Below are positions 1 to 8,665 of a DNA stretch of 39,337 nucleotides, one piece after another. Under the pieces are notes generated by a model. It was not told the origin of the DNA. It saw only the letters and a program-made list of their open reading frames with translations, and did no database searches. The stretch comes from a bacterium (GTDB lineage Bacteria; Patescibacteriota; Minisyncoccia; UBA6257; GWB1-50-10), in contig DAIDAY010000006.1 of NCBI GenBank assembly GCA_027310365.1, positions 1-39,337 on the forward strand. The letters run 5' to 3'. Position numbers and translations under genes: made by a program. Numbering within the stretch: position 1 is the first letter of the stretch; the number at the start of each line of letters is the position of its first letter.

Positions 1-216
1 CCGGAGTGTACCCGAAGTGTCTCGCGGTTTCCCTGACCCCGTACCCTGCCCGGACCATCCGGACCGCTTCCATCCGGAGGCGGAGCAACCTTTTGTTTGT
101 TTCGTACATACCCATATTCTAACCCTCCAGTGTTTCCAAGCTATTGAACCATTACGGCCACTTGCCATCATCGGGTTTTTATGTAAAACTATTCATTGTT
201 TACAGCTACGCAAAAG

Positions 217-257
217 GACCCCCGCAGCATCAACGCTTTGCGTTTAATGAGGGGGTC
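217..257 (+). promoter_or_regulatory. Candidate rpmE (L31) 5' leader hairpin
   Basis: GACCCCC (217-223) pairs with GGGGGTC (251-257); nested inner stem AACGC-TTT-GCGTT; lies directly upstream of the rpmE ATG at 269. Confidence 0.45.
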
Positions 258-268
258 ATCGCTCCAAT

Positions 269-529
269 ATGAAGAAAGACATTCATCCCACATACTACGA
301 AAAAGCCAAAGTTGTCTGCGCGTGCGGGAACGTTTTGACCGTAGGGTCCACGGTTCCCGAGATGCACGTGGAAATCTGCTCCCAATGCCATCCGTTCTAC
401 ACTGGCAAGGAACAGCTGATCGACACGGCGGGGAGAATCGAAAAGTTCAAGGCACGCCGGATCAAAGCCGAAGCAGCCCCCACGAAAACCAAAAAGGCCA
501 GGGTGAAAAAGAACAACAAGCAAAAATAA
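269..529 (+). CDS. rpmE: 50S ribosomal protein L31
   Basis: [28 protein letters not shown]...[31 protein letters not shown]31 signature with CxC and CxxC zinc ligands. Confidence 0.97.
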   Translation: MKKDIHPTYYEKAKVVCACGNVLTVGSTVPEMHVEICSQCHPFYTGKEQLIDTAGRIEKFKARRIKAEAAPTKTKKARVKKNNKQK

Positions 530-598
530 AGAAACGTTTGCATTCTTGAACTTCATTGAAATGCGAAATTGCATCACTCGAAATTAACCAAAGAAACC

Positions 599-1231
599 AT
601 GGAACTCAAAGCGGAAACAAGAACAACTTTCGGAAAAAAAGTGAAAGCACTCCGGGCGAAGGGCATGCTCCCCGCTGAGCTTTACGGCCACAATGTAAAA
701 AACAGGCACTTGAGCGTCTCGGAAAAAGAATTCATGAAGATATTCAAGGAAACGGGTGAAAATACCGTCGTGACGCTCCTCGTCGAGGGGAAAGAGGGAT
801 TACCGGTTCTTATTTCCGACGTCTTTTATGATTCCCTGAAAGGTAAAGCGATGACGGTTGATTTTCACCAAATACGAATGGATGAAAAGATCGAAGCCGC
901 AATCCCGGTGGAACTCGCGGGCGACGCGCCGGCGACGAAGAAAGGTTTCGTGATCGTGAAGGTCTTGAATGAAATCACGGTTTCCGCGGTGCCCGCGAAA
1001 CTCCCGCATAAATTCGAAGTCGATATAAGCTCTTTGGCCGACGAGGGCAACGCCATTCACGTCAAGGACTTGATCGTCGACAAGGAGGTAAAACTGTTGG
1101 TCCCCGAGGATTCTGTGATTGTTACGGTAAACAAGGCGAAAGAAGAAAAAATTGAAACTTCTCCGCCCGCAGCCGAAGCCACGGAAGCGGAGACGACCGC
1201 GGAAGAAAAAACCGAGGGAACAAAATCGTAG
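599..1231 (+). CDS. rplY: 50S ribosomal protein L25/general stress protein Ctc
   Basis: MELKAETRTTFGKKVKALRAKGMLPAELYG... followed by a CTC-type C-terminal domain and an acidic tail; start moved to the internal ATG at 599. Confidence 0.93.
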   Translation: MELKAETRTTFGKKVKALRAKGMLPAELYGHNVKNRHLSVSEKEFMKIFKETGENTVVTLLVEGKEGLPVLISDVFYDSLKGKAMTVDFHQIRMDEKIEAAIPVELAGDAPATKKGFVIVKVLNEITVSAVPAKLPHKFEVDISSLADEGNAIHVKDLIVDKEVKLLVPEDSVIVTVNKAKEEKIETSPPAAEATEAETTAEEKTEGTKS

Positions 1232-1276
1232 ATCAAACTCAAAATTAAAACGCAAAGTTTGACGTTTTGCACCCTG

Positions 1277-1296
1277 TAACACCGGGGTGTTTTTTG
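1277..1296 (+). terminator. Rho-independent terminator after rplY
   Basis: AACACC-GG-GGTGTT stem followed by a T-run (accggggtgttttttg). Confidence 0.65.
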
Positions 1297-1311
1297 TGTT
1301 ACTATAAAGAG

Positions 1312-2712
1312 ATGAAGGATATCAAAATCCATGTTTTTGTTTTAACCTCCTTCCTCGCCGGGGCTTTATTTTTGAATGCGAGCGCTCAAACCTCGGGTTC
1401 AACCACTTCGACGAGCTCAAGACAAGCAAGCTCAACGCAGGCGGCTACAACGACGGACACCCAAGCCGAACGAGCAGCCTTGGAGGCGCAGCTTTCCGAC
1501 CTGGAAAATCAGATAGAACAACAACAATCACAAATAGATCAGTACCAAAAGCAAGGCAAAACGCTATCCGGAGAAATAAAACTGCTGAATACGAAAATCT
1601 CCCAGATCAACACGCAGATAAAAGCCGTCAATTTGAAGCTCACGCAGTTGAACAGCGATATCCAAGATACCCAAACCCAGATCGGCCAGACGGAAGACCA
1701 AATCAATGTCAATAAGGACGCACTCAGCACGGCCATCAGGACCATCTACGAAAGCGACAACAAAAACCTTCTTACCATCCTCCTCGCAAACAACAGCCTC
1801 TCGGATTTTTTCACCAACATCGACAATGTTGTCCTTGTCCAAAGCAGCATGCGCGATGAACTGGATCAGATACAAAAACTCCGCGACCAACTCGTCGCCC
1901 AGCAACAAACGCTGAACAGCGAACTGACCGATACTCAAAATTTCAAAGACATCCAAACCACCCAGAAGGCCGGCCTCCAGCAGACTCAAACCCAGAAAAG
2001 CACGCTGCTCCAGCAAACCAAAGGTCAGGAGGCGGCATACCAGAAACTGCTGACGAAAACGCAGGAAACCGCCGCACAAATACGAAGCAGAATTTTCCAG
2101 CTTCTGGGAGGCGGGCAGTTGACCTTCGCTCAAGCCTACCAATACGCAAAGGTTGCCGAAGGAGCAACGGGCGTGAGAGCGGCGTTTCTCCTTGCCATCC
2201 TTGATCGAGAATCGGCTCTCGGCCAAAACGTCGGAAAGTGCTCCTACACGACAGCCATGAATCCGACACGGGATGTGCCGATCTTTCTGCAACTTTTGAA
2301 ATCGCTGAACATTGACCCCGCTTCCCAAGCGGCATACGTTTCCTGCCCCAATCAACACGGGACATACGGCGGTGCGATGGGACCGGCGCAGTTCATCCCT
2401 TCGACGTGGAACCTTTACGCCGCGGAAATTTCGCAGGTAACCGGCGACAAGCCGGCTAATCCTTGGAATAATTCCGACGCTTTCGTCGCAACCGGCCTTT
2501 ATATCAAGGATATGGAAACTTCGCAGTCATGCGCGAGCTACAGCCAGCAAATACCTTCGCAATCACAAGACCTTCTTGAACGCTGCGCCGCAGCCAAGTA
2601 TTATGCCGGAAATAATTGGTATACCTACCGATTTTGGTACGGCCAGCCGGTCGTCAACCGGGCGAACCAGTTCCAACAGGACATCAATCTTCTGAACAGC
2701 CAAGGAAACTAA
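1312..2712 (+). CDS. Secreted coiled-coil protein with C-terminal lytic-transglycosylase-like domain
   Basis: Signal peptide (MKDIKIHVFVLTSFLAGALFLNASA), long Q-rich coiled coil (EnvC/CwlO-like), then ...AAFLLAILDRESALGQNVG...YGGAMGPAQFIPSTWNLY..., typical of MltB-like transglycosylases. Confidence 0.8.
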   Translation: MKDIKIHVFVLTSFLAGALFLNASAQTSGSTTSTSSRQASSTQAATTTDTQAERAALEAQLSDLENQIEQQQSQIDQYQKQGKTLSGEIKLLNTKISQINTQIKAVNLKLTQLNSDIQDTQTQIGQTEDQINVNKDALSTAIRTIYESDNKNLLTILLANNSLSDFFTNIDNVVLVQSSMRDELDQIQKLRDQLVAQQQTLNSELTDTQNFKDIQTTQKAGLQQTQTQKSTLLQQTKGQEAAYQKLLTKTQETAAQIRSRIFQLLGGGQLTFAQAYQYAKVAEGATGVRAAFLLAILDRESALGQNVGKCSYTTAMNPTRDVPIFLQLLKSLNIDPASQAAYVSCPNQHGTYGGAMGPAQFIPSTWNLYAAEISQVTGDKPANPWNNSDAFVATGLYIKDMETSQSCASYSQQIPSQSQDLLERCAAAKYYAGNNWYTYRFWYGQPVVNRANQFQQDINLLNSQGN

Positions 2713-2719
2713 AAAGCAA

Positions 2720-2890
2720 GGGGAGTGATTTCTGTGTTTCGAGCAAACCGTCTCGCAGGACGATTTGCCTGCGCAAGCAGGGCGAGCAGGGTTTCAAGCG
2801 AAGCGAGAAGAGTGGAGATGAGAGCGAGCGCAAATTCCACGCTGGGGAATTTGATAGCGTTTTTGAGAGAAACGCAGAAATCACTTCCCC
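2720..2890. repeat. 171-bp imperfect inverted-repeat element between convergent genes
   Basis: Left arm GGGGAGTGATTTCTGTGTTTC (2720-2740) and right arm GAAACGCAGAAATCACTTCCCC (2869-2890) are near-perfect reverse complements; internal hairpins include CAAATTCC/GGAATTTG and GCAAAccGTC/GACgaTTTGC. Confidence 0.75.
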
Positions 2891-3636
2891 ACGAAAGCTT
2901 TCGCGATGGGATCAAAGTCCCCCTCGAGGATTTTTTCTATGTTGTGGAACTTCTTGCCGATCCTATGATCGGTAATCCGGTCTTCCGGGAAATTGTACGT
3001 GCGGATTTTCTCCGACCGGTCGCCGGTCCCTATCTGCGATTTCCTGAGCTCCGAAACCGAACCGGTTGCCTGTTCCCGCTGGATTTCAAAAAGTTTCGAT
3101 CGCAAGACTTCCATCGCCTTTTCGCGGTTCGCGTGCTGCGACCGTTCCATCCGGCACGAAACGACGATACCCGTCGGCTTGTGGAGGATGCGTACGGCCG
3201 TTTCAACCTTGTTGACATTCTGCCCCCCCGGCCCGCCGGCGCGGGAAAACGTGACTTCGAGATCGCCTTCTTTAATTTCGACGGCTTTTGCTTCAACGAT
3301 CGGCAGGACAGCAATCGAAGCGGCTGACGTGTGGATTCTTCCCTGCCGTTCGGTAACCGGCACACGCTGGACGCGGTGCACGCCTGATTCGTGTTTCAGA
3401 ATTTCATAAACACCCTGTCCCGAAACCTCAGCAACGAGCGTTTTGTACCCTCGAGCACCGGACTCTGAGGCATCCACGATCGCGAATCCCCACCCCTTCC
3501 TCTGGGAATACTTTTGATACATCCGGACCAAGTCGCCCGCGAAAAGCGACGCTTCGTCGCCGCCCGTCCCGGCCCGCACTTCGAGGATTACTTTCCTTAC
3601 GTTTTGCGTCTCCATACAAGGATAATCAAGCAACAT
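2881..3636 (-). CDS. prfA: Peptide chain release factor 1, lacking N-terminal domain 1 (alternative ATG at 3615)
   Basis: GGQ motif ([19 protein letters not shown]) and RF1-type PxT tripeptide ([20 protein letters not shown]); only 244-251 aa, beginning at the PCRF domain ([22 protein letters not shown]). Confidence 0.92.
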   Translation of the reverse strand: MLLDYPCMETQNVRKVILEVRAGTGGDEASLFAGDLVRMYQKYSQRKGWGFAIVDASESGARGYKTLVAEVSGQGVYEILKHESGVHRVQRVPVTERQGRIHTSAASIAVLPIVEAKAVEIKEGDLEVTFSRAGGPGGQNVNKVETAVRILHKPTGIVVSCRMERSQHANREKAMEVLRSKLFEIQREQATGSVSELRKSQIGTGDRSEKIRTYNFPEDRITDHRIGKKFHNIEKILEGDFDPIAKAFVGK

Positions 3637-3655
3637 TCTAACTGATTAATTTCTC

Positions 3656-3741
3656 ATTTTCAATTTTCGTTGAATCTCTCATGGGAAAATTTTCCAACGT
3701 TGGAAAATCGGTTGAAAAGCGCTAAATCGTAAATTGAAAAT
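3656..3741. repeat. Nested inverted repeats with a 20-bp perfect palindrome
   Basis: Outer arms ATTTTCAATTT (3656-3666) / AAATTGAAAAT (3731-3741); inner perfect palindrome ATTTTCCAACGTTGGAAAAT (3689-3708). Confidence 0.8.
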
Positions 3742-3747
3742 CCGCAA

Positions 3748-4323
3748 CTATCTTATTTTCTCGTACAGAAAAACCCTGTGCCAGCCGGCATCGCCGACTT
3801 TTACGAGCCGCCAGTCCGGATTGTCCGGGAGGTCAAAAGAAACCGCCATCATCCTCGTCCCTTTCTTGAGATGCGACAGTATAACGGAAGATATTTTCTT
3901 CATGAGGGGCGGATAGGTGTAGATGTAGAGGAACGTCACGTCGCTGAACGCATCGCCCCGCTCTTTCAAAAAGTTCTTTGGGTAAAATGTTACCCGATGG
4001 TGGAGTTTATTCCTCCGGGCGCCCAAGAGAGATTGCCAATACGGCCAAAACGAAACTTCGTAGCCAATCCCCCGTGACGCTCCGAAATGATTCACGGCTT
4101 CAAATAATACCCGGCCGTCGCCCGACCCCAAATCGCAAATCACGTCGCCTGACGTCAATCCCCCGATTTCCAATATCCTCTTCACGTTTTTCCTCTCAAC
4201 GGGAACGTACGGCGCACCAAAGAGATTCGAAATGATGAGCGATACCGCCAAAAGCGCGAAAGCAACGAGAACTGCGATACCGAGCGCGAGCACGAAAGAA
4301 GAAACAAGAATATACGGCATCAA
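3748..4323 (-). CDS. Membrane-anchored class I SAM-dependent methyltransferase-like protein
   Basis: N-terminal TM segment then GDVICDLGSGDGRVLFEAVNHFGASRGIGYE (motif I E/DxGxGxG) and FLYIYTYPPLMKKI. Confidence 0.7.
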   Translation of the reverse strand: MMPYILVSSFVLALGIAVLVAFALLAVSLIISNLFGAPYVPVERKNVKRILEIGGLTSGDVICDLGSGDGRVLFEAVNHFGASRGIGYEVSFWPYWQSLLGARRNKLHHRVTFYPKNFLKERGDAFSDVTFLYIYTYPPLMKKISSVILSHLKKGTRMMAVSFDLPDNPDWRLVKVGDAGWHRVFLYEKIR

Positions 4324-5210
4324 TGGTCGAGCCGGTAAAAAAGCCGCACCTTTTTTTCTACGACTCTCTTCATGTTCTCAATCGCTTCGGCCATTATTTT
4401 ATAAGGTGCAACTTCATTCGGTTTTGCTTTTAACTCTTCTTCCAAACCCTTCCTCCAAGCCACGCGTATTTCAGTTGAAATGTGTATGAGAGAAACTCCT
4501 GCATCGATAGCTTTCAAAAAATCATCGTCGGTATTTCCGCTCCCCCCGTGGAGCACCAAAGGTATTTGAACGGCTTGCTTAATCGCCCGTATCCGTTCGA
4601 TATCAAGCGCCGGATCGGGAGCATTCGAAAACATGCCGTGAATATTGCCGACGGCCGGCGCGAGAAGATCAACGTTGGTTTCTTTCACAAATCTCAGCGC
4701 ATCATCAGGCTTGGTCAAATCTTCAGGACGGATGGCTGCGCCTTCCGGAATGTCACTGCGCACCTCGGAAGAACTCCCGATATACCCCATTTCACCCTCA
4801 ACCACGATCGATGGATTGATCGACTGTATGATGCCCATCGCCTTCTGCGTCTCCGCAATATTCTCTTCAAGCGGCAGCTTTCCTCCGTCGAACAATATCT
4901 CATCGAAGTTTTTTTCGGCCGCCTCTCTTGCTTTATCAAGGCTATGCGTGTGGTCGGCGTTTAAGAAAAGCCAAAAACCGTCCCCCGACCGATCGCCGTA
5001 CTCTTCGTTGTAGCCGGACACCAATTTTCTGACCTCACCGGCATCCAGATACTCTCGTTCTCCTTCCGAAGCGCCGATCAAGAGCGGCAGATTTAGTTTT
5101 CTCCCGGTTTCGGCAATGGCTTTGAATTGTTCAAAACTCGCGATGTTGAAATGCCCCAGCGCTATGCCCTTCTCTTCGGCCCATTGCAAGGTATTCAGGA
5201 GATTGCGCAT
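4320..5210 (-). CDS. fba: Class II fructose-bisphosphate aldolase family protein
   Basis: MRNLLNTLQWAEEKGIALGHFNIASFEQFKAIAETG...LNADHTHSLDKAREA...VVEGEMGYIGSSSEV...VPLVLHGGSGNTDDDFLKAIDAGVSLIHISTEIR. Start chosen at 5210 because TATAAT lies 7 nt upstream of this ATG. Confidence 0.9.
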   Translation of the reverse strand: MRNLLNTLQWAEEKGIALGHFNIASFEQFKAIAETGRKLNLPLLIGASEGEREYLDAGEVRKLVSGYNEEYGDRSGDGFWLFLNADHTHSLDKAREAAEKNFDEILFDGGKLPLEENIAETQKAMGIIQSINPSIVVEGEMGYIGSSSEVRSDIPEGAAIRPEDLTKPDDALRFVKETNVDLLAPAVGNIHGMFSNAPDPALDIERIRAIKQAVQIPLVLHGGSGNTDDDFLKAIDAGVSLIHISTEIRVAWRKGLEEELKAKPNEVAPYKIMAEAIENMKRVVEKKVRLFYRLDH

Positions 5211-5245
5211 AGAGTTCATTATAGAAGTAATGGGTAATCGGTAAC

Positions 5246-5290
5246 AAGTAACCAGTAGCGTGGAGAGGTATTCCTCGTTACTGGTTACTT
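5246..5290. repeat. Intergenic inverted repeat with heptad word NNGTAAY
   Basis: AAGTAACCAGTA (5246-5257) / TACTGGTTACTT (5279-5290) perfect 12 bp; flanked by AAGTAAT GGGTAAT CGGTAAC AAGTAAC in 7-nt register. Confidence 0.75.
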
Positions 5291-5292
5291 TT

Positions 5293-6546
5293 TTATATCT
5301 CAAAGTATCCCTGGAGGAGATAATCTTTCGAAAATTTTTCCATTTCCCCGAAAGAAAAGTACGATGCGAAGATTTGGTTCCACAGCGCTTCCTGGTGGTG
5401 GTACAGGTATTTGATCGACTCTTTCTCTTGAACCAAGCTCATAACGGTATCCACGAGATTGAAGCTCACGAGCATATCTTCACCGAGTTCGTCTTTGAAA
5501 AAATCACCGACCCAATCGAGGCCGTCCCAAAAACTCAGATCGATCCCCCCGCGATTCAAAGCTTCTCCCAATTTCATGATGTCGTGCCCCGCCTTCGTCC
5601 AATGAATCGCCTCCGGATTCAAATGCGGCACAAAAAGCCGCCACTCGTTTTCGTCGTCTTTCGTAAGATACCGCTGTACGACAAGCCAGAGCGTTTTCTC
5701 GCCTTCGGGCATGTGCCGGTCCAAGACATCCCCGCGGAGAAGCGATATCAGATTGGCCGCGAAGGTTTCCGGCAACTCAGCACATTTTTCGATCATATCG
5801 GAATAAAAAGGTATTTCGTTCAGGTAGTGAAACACCAAAGCCATCATTCTCAAAAGTTCGCCGGAGATAGTGAGGGAGAGCGGGATGACGAATACCACCC
5901 CCATTTCTTTCAAGTGGCTTATGTTGTGCCATTTCTTGTCGACAAAACTTCTCGCAGCCGGTCCCCATTTCTCCGGCAACGGACGGATGATGATTTCTCG
6001 TTCCTCGAAATCGGAGGGCGCGAGCGTTTCATACTGTTTGAAGAACACGTTGTTCAACCATTCATTTCCCTCGATGAAGCGGAGAGCGCTCATAACCTCA
6101 AAGAGATCCTCGTGTTCGAGCATTGTATCAACCGAATCATATTTCAAAAAAGCAAGGATTTCCCTGGGTGGTTCATTTTTCAAAAATTCGATCGCCTTTT
6201 CTTTTTTAAGAAAAAATCCTTTCTCCGTTCCCTTCACCTTCTTGATGGCCTCGACGATGCCTTCGTAGTCAGCCATTTTCGTGAGTGACGGGTTCCCCAG
6301 AGCTTCTGCAACCGCATGGTTGTCGGCTTCGATTTTGGAAATCAAGGCATCATAAATTTCTTTGGCGCCGGCGTCGCACTCTACGTCGAGCTTGAAAAGC
6401 CGGTCGGACATTTTCCGTTCATTCTCCGCCATAATCGCATCCATGATGCCGGATCTTCTCGTTATGGCGGAAAGGTGTTTCTCTATCTTTTCGATATTAT
6501 CCTTGTCGGTCCGGAGTATTTTTGCTATTTTGTCTGCTGAAATCAT
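5293..6546 (-). CDS. Uncharacterised protein (~417 aa) in a central-carbon operon
   Basis: Long ORF MISADKIAKILRTDKDNIEKIEKHLSAITRRSGIMDAI...; co-directional with fba and the PfkB/transketolase genes; no family recognised. Confidence 0.8.
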   Translation of the reverse strand: MISADKIAKILRTDKDNIEKIEKHLSAITRRSGIMDAIMAENERKMSDRLFKLDVECDAGAKEIYDALISKIEADNHAVAEALGNPSLTKMADYEGIVEAIKKVKGTEKGFFLKKEKAIEFLKNEPPREILAFLKYDSVDTMLEHEDLFEVMSALRFIEGNEWLNNVFFKQYETLAPSDFEEREIIIRPLPEKWGPAARSFVDKKWHNISHLKEMGVVFVIPLSLTISGELLRMMALVFHYLNEIPFYSDMIEKCAELPETFAANLISLLRGDVLDRHMPEGEKTLWLVVQRYLTKDDENEWRLFVPHLNPEAIHWTKAGHDIMKLGEALNRGGIDLSFWDGLDWVGDFFKDELGEDMLVSFNLVDTVMSLVQEKESIKYLYHHQEALWNQIFASYFSFGEMEKFSKDYLLQGYFEI

Positions 6547-6573
6547 GGTAAGGAATTCAAAACTCAAATCTTC

Positions 6574-7599
6574 TCATAATTTTTCAACCGTTATTCTTAA
6601 ATTTTTCCACCTCGGCTGCTTGAGTTCTCGGGCGGTCAGTATCCCTTCCGTCGCTCCGACGCGCTCGACGACCGACGTCGCGTTTGCCGATGCAACGCGA
6701 ATCGCTTCCGCCACCTGATCCCTGGTCACCCGGCGCGCATTGGAGCGCGCGACACCGCTCGCCCATAGTCCCGCTACAAATCCTGAACCCCATGCATCGC
6801 CGGCGCCTGTCCGATCAACGAGCTTTTTTTCTTTGAACGTTCCGGCACGGTAGACAAAATGCCCGTCGGAAACCGTAACGCCCCTTGATCCATCCGTGAC
6901 CGCGAGAATGCCGGGGCTCGTGAGATCGTCAAGCTTTTTAAAAACTTCCCGTTCGCGTGAAAACGGGATGCCGGTCAGGATTGCCGCTTCTTCTTCGTTT
7001 AAACTGAGAAGCGACAGTTTCTTCAAAGACCGCAGGATTCCGCTCCGACCGCGCTTCAAGTGGTAGCTGCTTGGATTAAGCGCAACGGCAATTTTGTTCC
7101 TCCAAGCAAAGTCGAGAAGTTTGCCGTACAGTTCTTCGGAACGGCCGGGAAGAGAAAGATACCACCATGCGCTTCTCATGTTTCGGAAATCGATATCGGC
7201 GATCGACAAACCGTTCGACGATCCATGATAATTCAAAATCGTTCGTTCTCCGCCCTTGAGCAACAAGACCGCAAAAGCAGTCGGCACCTTCCCGTCGACA
7301 GCCAGCATGCTGGTCGCAACCCTTTCTTTCCGCAAACGCCGAATGATGATTTCTCCACGCTCGTCATTCCCTACGCGGCCAACCACCGCTGTACGAAAAC
7401 CCTGCCGCGCGAATGTGACGGAAGCGTTCGCGGAATTTCCGCCGATCGTCGAATAAGCGCTTTTCACGGCAAGCTTGTCGCCCAGGGGAAGAATAAACGC
7501 CTTCCCTGACGGAGTTTGGGGATAGCGCCGAAGAGCGAGATTTCCTCCATCGAGGAAATTGTCTTGTGTTACCGAACCGATGGCAATAATGTCCTTCAT
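6574..7599 (-). CDS. PfkB-family carbohydrate kinase
   Basis: GGNSANASVTFARQGFRTAVVGRVGNDERGEII ... DRTGAGDAWGSGFVAGLWA (PfkB signature 2). Confidence 0.9.
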   Translation of the reverse strand: MKDIIAIGSVTQDNFLDGGNLALRRYPQTPSGKAFILPLGDKLAVKSAYSTIGGNSANASVTFARQGFRTAVVGRVGNDERGEIIIRRLRKERVATSMLAVDGKVPTAFAVLLLKGGERTILNYHGSSNGLSIADIDFRNMRSAWWYLSLPGRSEELYGKLLDFAWRNKIAVALNPSSYHLKRGRSGILRSLKKLSLLSLNEEEAAILTGIPFSREREVFKKLDDLTSPGILAVTDGSRGVTVSDGHFVYRAGTFKEKKLVDRTGAGDAWGSGFVAGLWASGVARSNARRVTRDQVAEAIRVASANATSVVERVGATEGILTARELKQPRWKNLRITVEKL

Positions 7600-8585
7600 T
7601 TCCTTGCGATGGCTTTTTGCACGGCCTCTTTGATATCCTTTACGCCCATGCCGTATTTTTCAATAAGATCTTGGGGCGCGCCCGACTCGCCGAATGTGTC
7701 ATGCATACCCACAAATTCCACCGGCACCGGATGGCGCCCCGCAAGAACTTCGGCTACCGCGCCACCGAGTCCTCCGGTAACTTGATGCTCTTCGACGGTA
7801 ATGATTGCCCCGGCTTTTTCGGCCGCCCCGACGATTCCTCTTTGATCGATCGGCTTTATCGAATGGCTGTTCAAAACGAGGATGCCTATGTTTTCTTTCT
7901 CCAGCTCCTTCGCCGCAATAAGCGCATTCCTGAGGAGCAAGCCGCACGCGATAATCGCGGCCTGCGGCTTTCGAGAATCCCAAAACGTTTCCATCTTCCC
8001 GGGGCGAAAGGGTGTATCTTCCGTCGTCATGACTGCACTTTTCTCGCGGCTAAACCGAATGTACACCGGCCCGTCAATCGACGCGGCGACGATGGTCGCT
8101 TTTTTCGCTTCGATCGCATCGCAGGGAACGAAAACCCTCATGTTCGGCATAACCCGCATTACGGCGATATCTTCCGTTGCCTGGTGCGTCGCGCCATCCG
8201 GCCCAACCGACACCCCCGCGTGATGGCCAGCGATTTTTACGTTCGCATCGTTATAAGCCACGGTCGTTCTCACTTGCTCATAATTGCGGCCGGGTGAAAA
8301 TGTCGCGTACGAAGCGATGAAGGGAATTTTTCCCGAAACACCCAAGCCCGCGGCGATGGTCGCCATGTTCTGTTCGGCGACGCCGACTTCAAAAAACCGG
8401 TCGGGGTATTTTTTGGCAAACGCTTCCACGCGCGTCGACTCCGTGAGATCGGCGGAGAGCGCCACCACGTTCCTGTTCTTGCCGCCAAGGAACAGAAGAC
8501 CTTCGCCGAAACCGTTCCGGATGGGCGCTTCTTCGACGTCTTTGTCGAAAATCTTCGGATTCAGTTTTAATTTAGGGTTCACCAT
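7596..8585 (-). CDS. Transketolase, C-terminal half
   Basis: GFGEGLLFLGGKNRNVVALSADLTESTRVEAFAKKYPDRFFEVGVAEQNMATIAAGLG ... ITVEEHQVTGGLGGAVAEVL. Confidence 0.93.
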   Translation of the reverse strand: MVNPKLKLNPKIFDKDVEEAPIRNGFGEGLLFLGGKNRNVVALSADLTESTRVEAFAKKYPDRFFEVGVAEQNMATIAAGLGVSGKIPFIASYATFSPGRNYEQVRTTVAYNDANVKIAGHHAGVSVGPDGATHQATEDIAVMRVMPNMRVFVPCDAIEAKKATIVAASIDGPVYIRFSREKSAVMTTEDTPFRPGKMETFWDSRKPQAAIIACGLLLRNALIAAKELEKENIGILVLNSHSIKPIDQRGIVGAAEKAGAIITVEEHQVTGGLGGAVAEVLAGRHPVPVEFVGMHDTFGESGAPQDLIEKYGMGVKDIKEAVQKAIARK

Positions 8586-8605
8586 GGCTGATAGCTCAAA
8601 ACCCA

Positions 8606-8648
8606 AAACGCAAAATGCAAAGGTGAATAAGTTTTGCATTTTGCGTTT
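8606..8648. repeat. Intergenic inverted repeat with heptad word NGCAAAA
   Basis: AAACGCAAAATGCAAA (8606-8621) / TTTGCATTTTGCGTTT (8633-8648), perfect 16 bp with 11-nt loop. Confidence 0.85.
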
Positions 8649-8665
8649 CGCCTTTTGCGCTACTT

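Noticed and set aside
5260-6288. 342-aa plus-strand ORF
   Set aside because: Antisense to the 417-aa unknown ORF. The minus frame has a more protein-like composition and fits the operon, although neither has a recognised family.
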